A DNA stretch of 64,000 nucleotides from Brachynemurus nebulosus (GCA_035578155.1 JAPWDM010000004.1:53677762-53741761), one strand, 5' to 3'; counted from the first letter of the stretch, positions 37,880-49,113 are shown. Numbers and translations are program-made. The notes: generated from the letters alone by a model not told the origin.

Positions 37880-39357
37880 GCCTACTCGTATTTAGAATAA
37901 AATCCAACCTTCACGTCCCCGTTCGTGCCCGGCGGGCAACTGTTAGCTTCGGCTAGCAGGCTGACGAGGCTCTGGTACCGTGTTTCGACAAGGATGATCG
38001 TGTGGAGGGGACGATGTCGTATCCCCCGAGTGAGTGTTATGCCTGCGTCAGCTTGTTTTTGGTTTAATTGTACCTTCACTGGAATTCAATGCGTCGTCAG
38101 TGCTATCTACTCTCATGGGCGTGATTTTCAGAGTCCGGCGAGACCGTTCAGACGAGTTGAAATATGTGATATTGCATCTGTGATTTTGTTTGACTGATCT
38201 GTGATACTCTTATATCTGTGATACTTGTTATGCCACTTGAGGTTTTCATGCCTGCCGTGGTATTGTCTAGCTGCTCGGTCTGTGATATTTCCCTGGCCTT
38301 GTTCTTGTCATTTCGATGGGTAGGAATGCGGCTCTCGACGCACTCGTTCTCATCGGCCACGCGTGCGAGTCGACGTCTGCCCGAACAGCTTGAGCGAGCT
38401 CGCCCGAAAGGAGACGTCGTTGTCCCTCGTACGGATGCGTTCGTGGGCGTTGATATGGCGGCTTCCGCCCCGTCGAAGTGGTACGAACACAGGTCAGATG
38501 TTGGCTCTGTGATACTCTGTGGCATTGTCCCGTTCTCTGTAGCCTCGACTCGGACGAACGTGGCCTAGTCATCGTACCGGTCTCCCGTGTAGGTTGATCC
38601 CGACATCTGACAGAACGGCACATGTACCCAGTAATCAGTTATCTGGCAGAACAGTACATGTTGCTCAGTAATCAGATGTCACTGTCCCTACACATGTGAG
38701 TTCCTAGGTGTTGACGAAGCCATTTCGGAACTGTCGAGACTATGGGGAGCGGAATCGTGTAACGTTTTGTTTTAACGCGGAATCGTTTTGTTTTAACGAT
38801 GTACCACTGAGGACCTTTTCCACCCGAGGTGGTACATCATTTTTTTTTATTCTTATCTGTGATATTTTATTGTGCCGCTGTGGGCTGCTGTTGTAGCCCT
38901 TCAGCGGTTTTGTTTTTAACTACTTATTGCGACACTGGTCGGCCTGTGGCTCCCCAGTGACGTAATAAGATTTTCCTCTTATATTTTTTTTCCTTGTGAT
39001 ATTATTGTGATGTTGTTATCTGTGATATTTTTACTCAGTATTCTCCACTTCAAGGCCCTTTACACCTCGGAGTTTCATCGTTGGTTTTCAGTCCTTGGTG
39101 ACCGGACGTTCTGGCTAGTACTTAGCGTACCGCCTCCAAGGACTGTCCGCTCGTTATGAAGCCCTGGGATGGGAGGGCTCATCGGTGAATTTTATCATGT
39201 GTATGTTTGTCGGTTGTCTAGTGCATTTATGTGTCCCTGTCTTTATGTGTTATTTTTATTTATATCGTGTTTGGCGGCGCATGCCCTTAGTTGGCGATGT
39301 CGCCGGACACTGCTGACCGCGCCATCCATCGGCAGTAGTGTCCCAATTTTAATCAAA
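37880..39357 (+). mobile_element. Non-autonomous LINE derivative, second copy
   Basis: Has the same layout as 3236-4710. The family 5' end (AATCCAACCTTCACGTCCCC; GGCGGGCAACTGTTAGCTTC) is at 37898 onward, followed by shared non-coding sequence (GTATCCCCCGAGTGAGTGTT, ATCTGACAGAACGGCACATG). The hairpin cluster lies at 38800-39075, with the common 3' end CCATCCATCGGCAGTAGTGT, CCAATTTTAA and an A tail. Several medium-length frames exist but none resembles ORF1 or ORF2. Confidence 0.65.
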
Positions 39358-39615
39358 AAAAAAAAATAGAAATAAAAATATACAGAAAAGCTAACCTAAA
39401 AACTACAAAAATGTCAAAAAAATAAAAAATATATTCTACACTGAAAAAAATAAATACAAATATTAGGTGTACAACTAAGTTCTACCCGTTTTCAAAAGAT
39501 AGCGTTATCTCACAGCCGGTTATAGGTTAATTATAATTATTATTCATATATACATACACAGCTGTTTTTATTCTATAAATTCATCACGCTCTTAATATAT
39601 TAATCTTTTAATCTT

Positions 39616-39725
<110 letters not shown>

Positions 39726-39773
39726 TTATTTATTTATTTATTTTTATTGTTGAAAATGGATGTAAATAGTGCC

Positions 39774-40065
39774 TTCTATACAAATTTCATCAAGGAAAAA
39801 ATGCTGCTGAAATTCAAAGAATAATCTGAGCAATTTATGGTGACAGTGCTATTGGTACGTTTCGAAAATTTAAAAATGGAGATTTCTCCATTGGAATTTA
39901 AATGATAAATCACGCTCTGGAGCCTCCAATAATCAGTGACGAGGAATTGCAAGAATTACTGAACAAAGGTTCTGCGTAAACGCAATAACAACTTACAGAA
40001 AAGTTAAACGTCACTCAACAAGCTGTTTTTAAAAGACCACATGCTTTTTTGCAGAAAACGGGTAG
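39774..40065 (+). pseudogene. Mariner transposase N-terminal (HTH) remnant
   Basis: Frames across this stretch give [30 protein letters not shown], then DEELQELLN and QLTEKLNVTQQAVFKR. These correspond to the two helix-turn-helix units of mariner transposase that bind the TIR. At least two stop codons and frame shifts are present, and the catalytic domain is absent. Confidence 0.7.
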
Positions 40066-40086
40066 AACCTAGTTGTACACCTAATA

Positions 40087-41162
40087 TTATAAACATACTT
40101 ATCTAAATTTAAAATATAAAACTAATAAAAATTAATAATATAACACTAATGATAAATGAACAAAAAAACGAATTAAAGATTTTAATTTACACGTCGATTT
40201 GCACGTGAAAAAATGTTCGTAAGTTTTATTCCTTTGATAGATTTTATTCTTTTACATGTGCAAGGAATTAAGTATTTTTGAAAAGACATACGTCATCTTT
40301 TACCAGTATAATAACACAGCAGACATACTTGCAATATAGCTATCTCTCACAATACATATCTACTACCTAATATATTGAAACAGGATAATAAAAATTATAG
40401 TAACTTTGATAAATGACAAAATTTCATTTTTAAATTCCAAAGGTATGAATAATAAATTTAATCCTTCTAACGCAAAATAAGTACTCCTAAAATATCAATC
40501 CCTTATTCAAAAGCATTTGGAAAATATTTAAGAAATAACGGTTTTCGTTTTACCCCTTTACAGAGTTGTATCTCCCTTATTATTGAGTTTTGAAAAAATG
40601 TGTACATGAAAAGGTACCATCATTTTGTAAGTACTACGAGCTCCACCTATATTATTATTTCAGGATCATTTTTACAAGTTTATTACTTTTTGAAAAGTAT
40701 TGATATGGTAGCCACACAAAAAAAATTGTTTTCTAATCTGCGCGTCTGGCCAAGTTTACTATATGTTTTTGCCGTAACTGAATCCGACTCCGAGGTCTCG
40801 TCATATCAAGATTTTTCCATAGTCTCAATTAAACACATATAACCCTAAAAATAAAGTTATTGTAATTTGAAAACCTAATTGAAATAATATGTACATACGT
40901 CTTTGCATCTGCAGCTTTGCCAAACACTAAATAGCCCTTTTAACGACTACATGATGTACAAAACCCGAATGTATACCCTTCCCACGGTGTATATTGGGTA
41001 ACACCAATGCCGACGGTACAATGATTTGAAAAACTAACATTAGTTGAATAAAGGTAAAATATAGGCTTTTAAGGTGAAGGTGTCTTAGGACACAACAGTA
41101 TGTTTCGGATACTTGAGACCAAAAAATTAGGCGAGAAAAGGTCTATTGACCATAGTTTTGCT
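40087..41162. other. Left flank of the Polinton, no gene seen
   Basis: AT-rich sequence without a supported gene; the frame at 40600-40842 shows no recognisable domain. Confidence 0.45.
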
Positions 41163-41168
41163 TTTATC
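41163..41168. repeat. 6-bp target site duplication, left (TTTATC)
   Basis: TTTATC directly precedes the AG that starts the inverted repeat; the same six bases directly follow the right end at 57310-57315. A 6-bp duplication is the Polinton/Maverick rule. Confidence 0.9.
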
Positions 41169-42138
41169 AGTAGATAGGCTAGGCCGGCACGACTCCACCG
41201 TAGAACCTCAATTATCCGGACTACTTTTTTGACCGTGTTAAGAACCGTGTAGTTTGGGGTCCTACTGTACCTAGTGTATGAATTGACCTTTGACCTGGCA
41301 CGTACATGTATTAAAAAATTTGTTGTTGACATTTGACCCCAACACTCGCTCATACTGTTGGCCTTGAAATTCCTAAGACCTGAGTCATCACCAGCAACCA
41401 AATTAATTTATGTTAACCCATTATGCGCCATCACAATTTACTTATAACAATTTCATTTTGTGTTAACCCATTACCCGCCAGCACTGACGTAGTTTTTGAA
41501 TGTGAACCTAACGCATGCGCAGACTGAATTTAAGTACACGACGCATGCGCAGACTGAATTTTAGGTTACAATTTGATAGATGGGGTACACTACCGCGTCA
41601 AAAATGTGGGGTTACCCTAACTCGGGGGTGGCCCCCAACTTTTGACACCGTACTGTACTTAAATTTTTGGTACACTACCGTGTCAAAAGTGGGGACCCCC
41701 CCTGGCCAAAAAGGAATCCGATCACTTTTTGAAGCGTGCTGTACGTGCAAACCTTGACCCCAACACGCGCTTGCCTTAATTACGTCATCTTAAACGAACT
41801 ATCACGTCAAAAAATGTGGGGAATACCCTAACCCAGGGTGACCCCAAACTCTTGACGCCGTACTGTACTTAAATTTTTGGTACACTGCCGTGTCAAAGGT
41901 GCGGGCCCCCCTGACCAAAAAGGTATCCGATCACTTTTTGAAGCGTACTGTACGTGCAAACCTTAACCCCAATACGCGCTTGCCTTAATTGCGTCATTTT
42001 AAACGAACTACCAAGTCAAAAATGTGGGGAATACCCTAACCCAAGGGGTGGCCGCTAAATTTTGTGGGGGGCACTGTACCAAGCGCTAGCCGCAATCATG
42101 ACTTCAGACTCCAGACTCCAGCTCCAGATTTCTGACCG
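41169..42138. repeat. Left terminal inverted repeat of the Polinton
   Basis: 970 bp, the reverse complement of 56341-57309. The inner end falls after CTCCAGATTTCTGACCG. Differences found by eye include one extra C in the C run near 41696-41702 and single substitutions near 41604 and 41692. It contains a 21-bp duplication around ACGCATGCGCAGACTGAATT (41511-41562) and a 209-bp tandem repeat (41597-42060). Matching frames in both arms (MVAGDDSGLRNF...) exist, but they show no domain and probably are not genes. Confidence 0.95.
41597..42060. repeat. 209-bp tandem repeat within the TIR (2.2 copies)
   Basis: Units begin GTCAAAAATGTGGGG at 41597, 41806 and 42015 (exact 209-bp spacing, last copy partial). 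They contain CCGTACTGTACTTAAATTTT and GATCACTTTTTGAAGCG. The array is mirrored in the right TIR (about 56420-56880). Confidence 0.85.
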
Positions 42139-42911
42139 CTACTGTACTGCCGGAAATTTGGGTGTCAGCTGTACTTGAGGTTTTTTTTTGTATATGAGTC
42201 AGCACTTTATAAGATGTTTATTTAATAAAAACTCGTCACTTTATACGGTTTGAGTTTGTTTATTTAAGATTTTTTTAGCTAACTTAGGATGATGTAATTT
42301 CATGATATGTTTGCATCATAGCCAGAGGGGAATTTTATTTAAAAGCAAGTCACAACTTGTCAGTTCCAGGAATTTGTTTACATTAATGTCATCATAAATC
42401 ATTAATTTAGCTATGTTTATTTAAGATTTTGTTGACTCATATTCAGATATTTTTTTAATTTGTTTATTTATATAAGTTTTAATTTAAAAAATGTTTATTT
42501 AGGATTTTGACAACACAGCAATTTCTTTGTTTGATTTCAAATATGAAATAGTTTTCTCGGAATTTTTAATTTATGGCCTGATAATAATCAGGGGTTTTTT
42601 CAATTTGTTTATATAAGTTTTAATTTTAAAAAATGTTTGTTTAAAATTAGTCAGCAATTCTTTTATTAGGTTTCAAATGCGAAATAAATTTCTCGGAATT
42701 TGACATTTGACCTTCGGTTATTTGCGTTGTAAAAATTCTGAGCCAGCATTTTTTGTGATTCCCCTCCAGAATTTTTCGAGCAGTCAAAATCGTATAAATT
42801 GAGGTCTGCGTGCCCCCTCAAATCACTTCTTCAGCAAACTTCAAGCAGTTAATATTGTTATTGTTGCAAGAATTTGTATCGAGGTTTTTTTTTTTAAATT
42901 AAAATACAACG
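42139..42911 (+). promoter_or_regulatory. Polymerase leader with diverged direct repeat and promoter
   Basis: Non-coding between the TIR and the polymerase start. It includes two diverged copies of a ~115-bp block (about 42455-42575 and 42597-42710; shared TTTATATAAGTTTTAATTT and TTTCTCGGAATTT). A TATA box at 42793-42800 (TATAAATT) lies 32 bp before a TCACTT initiator (A at 42825), 87 bp ahead of the polymerase ATG. Confidence 0.55.
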
Positions 42912-45900
42912 ATGGCTTCATTAAACGACGTGGCAACTAGAATGGTGGAAAATGTACGAAACGCGCTATCATTACTGGAAATGGATACCCGGGATGCAGA
43001 TGAATTGGAAAAATAGATGAAACATACAAATACCAACATAAGACTAATCAACAAGGCAATTCGTGGAGCGGAGAACTTGGGACAACGCAAACATTTTGAA
43101 TCATGTGCGGGAAAAATGAAAGGATTTCGAATCAGAATGAAGGCGCTACGAAAACATGGTAAGTTTTTTCAAATATAAATTTATTTTTTAATTATTTTTT
43201 ATAATTTTGATATATCAACATGGTAAGTTTTTTAAATAAAAATTTTTTTTTTTTTTAATGATTTATTATAAATTTGATAAATAATTTTTTTATGTTGATT
43301 GTTTCAGGTGCCGGCATGAATCGAAATCAACGTAAAAGATCTGATAGAATTCAATGGGCTGACGTGGAATCCGCATTTGCAAGTCGAATACGAACGGGAG
43401 TGGTTACCAACATAACACACATAGAGCCAAAGGCCTTTTTAGACGACGCTACATCGATGTTCACTCGGCGAATACAAAATATATTAAAAAAATACTTAAC
43501 GATAAAAGTCAACACAACATTTTGCGGGTTATTTGTGAAAACTGATGGTGACGAAGACAAATACGACATGAAACACTTCAATACGCCGAATATCATAATA
43601 GATCGTGGAACAAACCTAAAACAGTGCTACATGGAACATGTACGGGAACCAATTTTGAGAAAATTGAGCGAGTTTACCGAGTCGGGGAGCGGATAGGCTT
43701 TATCAAGCATAATCAACCTAGCCGTGAACGTGAACAAATACACACCTTTCCGTGGATCAAGCTACATCGAATTGCCGCAGGAAATAAAACGAAAACAAGC
43801 ATGTATCAACATTGAAAACTTTAACGATGACGCCTGTTTCGCGTGGGCAGTGGTATCAGCACTTTATCCAACAAATAAACATGCTGAAAGAACATCATCG
43901 TACCCACACTACTCAACGATACTAAACTTGGACGGGATACAGTTTCCAATGACAATCCAACAACTGAGCAAATTCGAGAAACAGAACCCAACAATATCAG
44001 TCAACGTGTTTATACTAAAAAAACAAAATGGACATTTTGAAACCGTACCTGCTGCGCTAACGAGAGAGAAGAAACAAAACCACATAAACCTTTTAATGAT
44101 CCAGAACGAGTATTACGAGGATGAGGACAACGAACAGGACAACGATCAAGATTTACGCTACCATTTCTGCTGGATTAAGGACTTATCGCGACTTGTATCA
44201 AGACAATTATCAAAACGTGACCACCGCCATTACATTTGTGATCGATGCCTGAATTACTTTCGTACAGAAGATAAACTGATAAAACATACAGAAGACTGCG
44301 TGAACATGAACAACTGTCGGGTGATAATGCCAGAAGGGAAAAGCAAATACATATCGTTCAAGAACTATAGCAACAAGAAACGTGTTCCATTTATAATTTA
44401 CGCCGACGTGGAATCATTCCTACAACCTGTGACGGATAACGAAAATCGGAAAAACACGACAACATATCAACAACATCGGGCATACAGTATCGGTTACTAC
44501 TTTCACTGCTCCTACAACAACCAGTTAAGTTACTATAGATCATACCGCGGGCCAAATTGCGAAAAATGGTTCGCGGAAGAACTGGCAACGTTACGTGAAA
44601 ATATCTTGGAACCCATATATGACAACATAATACCAATGAACGAGTTAACACCAGAGGAACAACAGCAACTTAAACAACGAAGTACCGGGTGCCACATCTG
44701 CGAGAAACCATTCAAACCTGAGGATATTGTGGTTCGTGATCATAACCACTTCACCGGCGAATACAATGGACCTGCGCACAAGGGATGCAACTTGAATTAT
44801 AAGGATTTTCATATGATTCCTGTTGTATTCCACAACTTGAGTGGTTATGATGCACATTTCGTAATAAAGGATATAGCAACAGCATTCGAGGGACGTGTCG
44901 ACTTACTACCAATCAACAAGGAACGATATATTGCATTCACTAAACATGTTACGGGCAGTGAAATTACATTTAGATTCATCGACTCTTTCCGATTTATGGC
45001 ATCAAGTTTGGATAAATTATCTTCATATCTCAACGAGTTCAACATAGTTAAATCACAATTTCCGGATACCGACTACAAATTACTTACGCGCAAAGGTGTT
45101 TTTCCGTACGACTACATATCAGGCTGGGATAAATTGGAAGAAACATGTTTACCATCACGGGAGAAATTCTACAATCGACTCAACGACAACGATATCGCCA
45201 TGGATGACTATACACACGCACAAAAAGTTTGGGATACATTCAAAATACAGACGCTTGGAGAATACTCGGATTTATATATGAAAACGGACATACTACTACT
45301 CGCGGATGTTTTCGAGAATTTTCGGGATACGTGCATGCGCACACACGGATTGGATCCAGCTCATTATTACACGACGCCGGGACTTACGTGGGATGCAGCC
45401 TTAAAATATACAAAAGTAGAGTTAGAACTGATATCTGATGTGGACCAATTATTATTCATTGAACGTGGCATTCGAGGTGGATTGAGCCAGTGTAGTAACC
45501 GATACGCGACAGCAAACAATAAATATATGAACACCTACGATCCGGATGAGGAATCAAAATACCTGATGTACTATGACGTGAACAACTTATATGGATGGGC
45601 AATGTCACAATACTTACCAACGGGAAATTTCAAATGGATGGATAATACCGAGATAGATGTTCGAGAAATAAGCGACGAGTCACCTACAGGATACATACTT
45701 GAAGTGGATTTGGAATACCCGAGAGAACTGCACGATAAACACAACGATTTACCATTATGTCCAGAGAGAATGTGTGCACCCGGTACTAAACAGGAAATGT
45801 TACTGGCAACGCTATACAACAAACAGAAATACGTGATACACTATCGGAACCTGAAACAATGTCTACAACACGGGATGAAATTAAAAAAAATACATAGAGT

Positions 45901-46783
45901 GCTACAATTCGATCAATCACCATGGCTTAAATCCTACATAGATTTAAACACAGCTCTAAGACAAACGGCGGGAAACGAATTCGAGAAAAATCTCTACAAG
46001 CTACTCAACAACGCGGTCTTCGGGAAAACGATGGAAAATGTACGGAAACACTCGATTGTGAAACTGTTAACGAAATGGTATGGACGATATGGTGCGGAAG
46101 TTATGATAGCAAAACCGAATTTCCACAGCCGCACCATATTTGACGAGAATCTTATCGCAGTCGAACTACGGAAAACGGAAGTGTTTATGAACAAACCAAT
46201 ATACGTCGGGCAAGCAATTCTGGATATTTCGAAAACATGTGTCTACGATTTTCATTACAACTACATACAGCCAACGTTCGGGAACAACAGCAAATTACTC
46301 TACACAGACACGGATTCATTGATTTACGAGATAAAATGCCCAGATATTTACGAAATAATGAAACGAGATATTCAATACTTCGATACGTCGGATTACAACG
46401 CGGATAATCAATATAACATGCCAAGAGTCAATAAGAAAATACTCGGGTTAATGAAGGATGAGCTAAATGGTCGAATCTTTACAAAATTTGTGGGCTTAAG
46501 ATCGAAAATGTATAGTTGTCAAGTGGACGGCGAGGATCACACGAAGAAAGCGAAAGGTGTAAAGAACTCTGTGGTTAAGAAAACGATAACTTTCAACGAT
46601 TACGTGGACTGTCTAAAACACAATACAATCATAAACCGACAACAAAACCTGATACAATCGAAAAAACATAACGTGTATAGTGTAACTCAGAACAAGGTGG
46701 CGCTCAGCCCGTACGATACGAAACGATATATTGTGGAGGGGGAAACGGATACTTTAGCATGGGGACATTACTCATTAAATTAG
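42912..46783 (+). CDS. polB: Protein-primed family B DNA polymerase (two exons, two in-frame TAGs)
   Basis: Replicates the element. Exon 1 starts ATGGCTTCATTAAACG and ends at 43158. A GT-AG intron (43159-43307) keeps the frame into exon 2. The uninterrupted frame 43724-46783 gives 1,019 residues: a C2H2-type finger (CDRC...HTEDC, residues 172-192 of that frame), Exo I (YADVE, 226-230), an endonuclease VII-like Cys/His motif (CHIC...DHNHFTGE...HKGCNLNY, 323-359), Exo II (HNLSGYDAHF, 370-379), Exo III region (KTDILLLADVF, 520-530), motif A (YDVNNLYGWAM, 617-627), motif B (KLLNNAVFGK, 759-768) and motif C (YTDTDS, 860-865). TAG codons at 43014-43016 and 43694-43696 interrupt the N-terminal part. 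As read, only the 43724 product could be made whole; it contains exonuclease and polymerase domains but lacks the upstream region. Confidence 0.9.
43159..43307 (+). other. Intron of the polymerase gene with duplicated 5' splice site
   Basis: 149 bp, GTAAGT donor and TTGATTGTTTCAG acceptor; splicing joins G/GT into one Gly codon. ACATGGTAAGTTTTTT occurs twice, at 43153 and again near 43218, so a second identical donor lies inside the intron; a ~65-bp tandem duplication probably created it. Which donor is used cannot be told from sequence. Confidence 0.7.
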
Positions 46784-46796
46784 TACGCAAGTGGAA

Positions 46797-47546
46797 ATGG
46801 CATCGTCATCATCGGCTTACTGGAAACGGCTACAAATATTTTCAAGTGAACTGGATAAACTACGTAAACGGGTTGATACCTACGAAAAAACAATTGATGC
46901 TATTGTAAAAATGCAAAATTTGAAATTGTCTGAACCGGAATCAATGGAGTGGGATAAAATGGATGTTTCAATTGGTGAATTTTTCGAACGTGAACCAATG
47001 CTGCTGAACGAACTGACTTTGGAAACATTTCTTCAAATCTACAAGTGGATCAGTTTGAATGTGTTGAAAAGTTATGGTGCGAAAATCATACAACGCGCCT
47101 GGATTTGGTTACCAGCCGATTATCGAGCCATGTTTCAAGAATGTGAACCATGTTTTGAACATTATAATCGACCATGGCAACAAGATCACATTGATGGACC
47201 ACCTGGTTTGAAAATTCGCTGTGAAATGTGCAAGAATGGTGTGAAAATGGAGGAAAACTTTCAACCGCCTGTTGGTGAACCATTGACATTTGCAACACGG
47301 ATTTCACACGTTGAAGACATATTTCTGACTCATCCTTATTTGTATACAAAAGTCAGAAATTTCGATATGTTATTATACTTAACAAAACAACTATTGAAAT
47401 ATGATATTTGGGTGCAACATCTGTATGCATATATGATACCCGAATATGCACAACGAATTTGTCAAGTATGGGATCAGTTACCTGAAAACATGAAACAATT
47501 ACGTTCGGGTGTTATTGAATATATAAACAAATCATACAATTTTTAA
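46797..47546 (+). CDS. Unknown Polinton protein downstream of polymerase
   Basis: 249 residues from the first ATG (46797), 13 bp after the polymerase stop. The N-terminus (residues 10-45) is charged and helical with heptad spacing (a likely short coiled coil). The middle has ILNV-type hydrophobic helices and one C-x2-C pair (CEMC near residue 141). The C-terminal half is rich in aromatic residues. No enzyme motif is recognised. The position next to the polymerase suggests a replication or accessory role, but this is inference. A weak TATATTG at 46727 precedes it, though no clear initiator was found; it may be read from the polymerase transcript. AATAAA at 47688-47693 follows, after four ~30-40-bp repeats of CATTTATTGTAAAAAATATT (47555-47665). 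Confidence 0.75.
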   Translation: MASSSSAYWKRLQIFSSELDKLRKRVDTYEKTIDAIVKMQNLKLSEPESMEWDKMDVSIGEFFEREPMLLNELTLETFLQIYKWISLNVLKSYGAKIIQRAWIWLPADYRAMFQECEPCFEHYNRPWQQDHIDGPPGLKIRCEMCKNGVKMEENFQPPVGEPLTFATRISHVEDIFLTHPYLYTKVRNFDMLLYLTKQLLKYDIWVQHLYAYMIPEYAQRICQVWDQLPENMKQLRSGVIEYINKSYNF

Positions 47547-47777
47547 TATTTATTTATTGTAAAAAATATTTCATATACATTTATTGTAAAAAAAAAAAAA
47601 TATTTCATATACAAACATTTATTGTAAAAAGTATTACATATACATTTATTGTGAAAATATTTTGTATTCATACTTATATTTTAAAAAAATAAAGAACAAT
47701 AATTATTTACATATATGTGTTATTTATTTGAAAGAAAAAAACCTTTTTATCTTACAGATTATCAAAAAATATATTAT
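47547..47777. terminator. Convergent 3' region with poly(A) signals on both strands
   Basis: Separates the polymerase-side genes from the integrase. AATAAA on the plus strand is at 47688-47693; on the minus strand it lies at 47728-47723. It also holds AT-rich tandem copies of ATTTATTGTAAAAA. Confidence 0.6.
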
Positions 47778-48704
47778 TTAAACAATATCAGATTCTTGAA
47801 TCCAGCTGTTGTTATCCGATGGGAAACCAAGCCACTTGACCAATACTTTCCCATCACGTCTCTTCAGAATTCGTTCCACGAGGTACACATCAGGATATTT
47901 AACTTTCTGTAGTTCATACTCGTAAAAGCTGCCTCGGATAGGCCGTTGATTGATATCTTCAAGTAGATATGTGACCGGATTTGTATGTTTAACTTTGACG
48001 ATTTTAAAAATTTCCGTAGACCAATTCGGTGTGTAGCCTTTTTCAAAGATTGATTTAAATTTGCTAATTCGAACAAAGTCGTTAACTTTATACTTGGCTG
48101 CACCAGCAATTTTTATATTACTGTATACATTAGATAATAAATATGCCTCATTATCAGTAGTGACATCTCGTGGAGCCATTTTGATTGTACGATGCTTTGT
48201 TCCATTATATTCATCAACTAAATCGTTAATTAATTGCAACCATTTATAATTACCGTTTAGAGAAAAAGCACGCCAAAGTTTATTCTTAATGGTACGATTA
48301 AAACGTTCAACGATTGAAGCTTTTAACGTACTATACGTAGAGTAATGATTAATATTATGTTTTTCCATTAACGCCTTAAAGTTACTATTAAAAAATTCTC
48401 GGCCGTCGTCTGTTTGAAGGTGCTTCGGTGTGCGCTTGCTCTGTTTGAATATTGATTCCATGGCAGCAGTAACAAGCGCTCCAGATTTATCTTTTACCGG
48501 TACAGTCCAGGCATACTTCGAAAATGTGTCAATAGCTGTCAACAGGTACCTATATCCATGATTTTCTTTCGCATAAGCACCCATTTCAACAAGATCAGCC
48601 TGCCATAAATCATCGATACCCTTAGTTATAACACGACGCCTTTTGAAATTTTTACGAGCCGGTTTGTGTAATTCGCTTACAACTTGTTCTTTAACTTTAC
48701 TCAT
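47778..48704 (-). CDS. int: Retrovirus-type integrase with C-terminal chromodomain
   Basis: Inserts the element into host DNA. 308 residues from the first ATG (48704). The rve catalytic core is clear: WQADLVEMG (first Asp), FSKYAWTVPVKDKSG, LQTDDGREFFN (second Asp), and STLKASIVERFNRTIKNKLW (catalytic Glu). An SH3-like basic region follows (KVNDFVRISKFKSIFEKGY). The last ~37 residues, VYLVERILKRRDGKVLVKWL through SWIQ, match a chromodomain with its V-x-W-x-GF-pattern, which could direct insertion to marked chromatin. No HHCC zinc finger is visible at the N-terminus. The start overlaps the upstream fibre-like gene by 8 nt. It has its own promoter: TATATAAG at 48746-48739 and an ACAGTT initiator (A at 48712), with the 48704 ATG the first downstream. 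Confidence 0.92.
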   Translation of the reverse strand: MSKVKEQVVSELHKPARKNFKRRRVITKGIDDLWQADLVEMGAYAKENHGYRYLLTAIDTFSKYAWTVPVKDKSGALVTAAMESIFKQSKRTPKHLQTDDGREFFNSNFKALMEKHNINHYSTYSTLKASIVERFNRTIKNKLWRAFSLNGNYKWLQLINDLVDEYNGTKHRTIKMAPRDVTTDNEAYLLSNVYSNIKIAGAAKYKVNDFVRISKFKSIFEKGYTPNWSTEIFKIVKVKHTNPVTYLLEDINQRPIRGSFYEYELQKVKYPDVYLVERILKRRDGKVLVKWLGFPSDNNSWIQESDIV

Positions 48705-49113
48705 CTTCAACTGTTGGCATGGTATTTACAGTGAGTTGCTTATATAGGTTCGAAATAAATTGTATTTTATTTTCTAATTGCTTAAATTTAACGTGAAATT
48801 CCTCTTTAAATACCGCATTTGCAATAGTTTCCATTACCATTTTCAACTCATTATCCATGTTCTCCAAATGACTAAGTTTTGCGGTCACAATTGATTCAAA
48901 TTGTTTATGTGAATTTTCAAGTGTTGTCATACCGTCTGAAATTTTAGCAAGCGCTTCATTAAGAAAAGCCAAGTTAACAGCATCAGCTTTATGTTTAGGT
49001 GTGCGAACGTTTGTCAGACGTTTACCTTTCATATCATAATCACCATTCGTTGTTAAATTAATGGAAGCGGCCTTTCCGCCACTGCTGAATCGACCGAATT
49101 TGTCAACGCTCAT
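48697..49113 (-). CDS. Fibre-like / coiled-coil structural protein candidate
   Basis: 138 residues. The N-terminus MSVDKFGRFSS is followed by GDYDMKGKRLTNVRTPKHKA, then DAVNLAFL. A 'G-x-RLTNV-x-P-x-x-x-x-DAVN' block is typical of trimeric tail-fibre shafts in phages and of small fibre-like proteins in some virus-like elements. The rest (residues 48-138) is a long amphipathic helix with Leu/Ile/Met heptads, suited to a trimeric coiled coil. I infer a vertex fibre or attachment-type virion part; this is not proven. An AATAAATA box (49156-49149) and TCATTT initiator (A at 49122) lie just upstream, overlapping the end of the preceding gene. Confidence 0.6.
   Translation of the reverse strand: MSVDKFGRFSSGGKAASINLTTNGDYDMKGKRLTNVRTPKHKADAVNLAFLNEALAKISDGMTTLENSHKQFESIVTAKLSHLENMDNELKMVMETIANAVFKEEFHVKFKQLENKIQFISNLYKQLTVNTMPTVEDE

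Noticed and set aside
41069..41401. Mirrored frames in the two TIRs (41069-41401 and 57077-57334; also 41515-41757 and 56700-56963)
   Set aside because: They appear twice only because the TIR is inverted; no domain, no TATA-initiator pair, and one extends into the flank.
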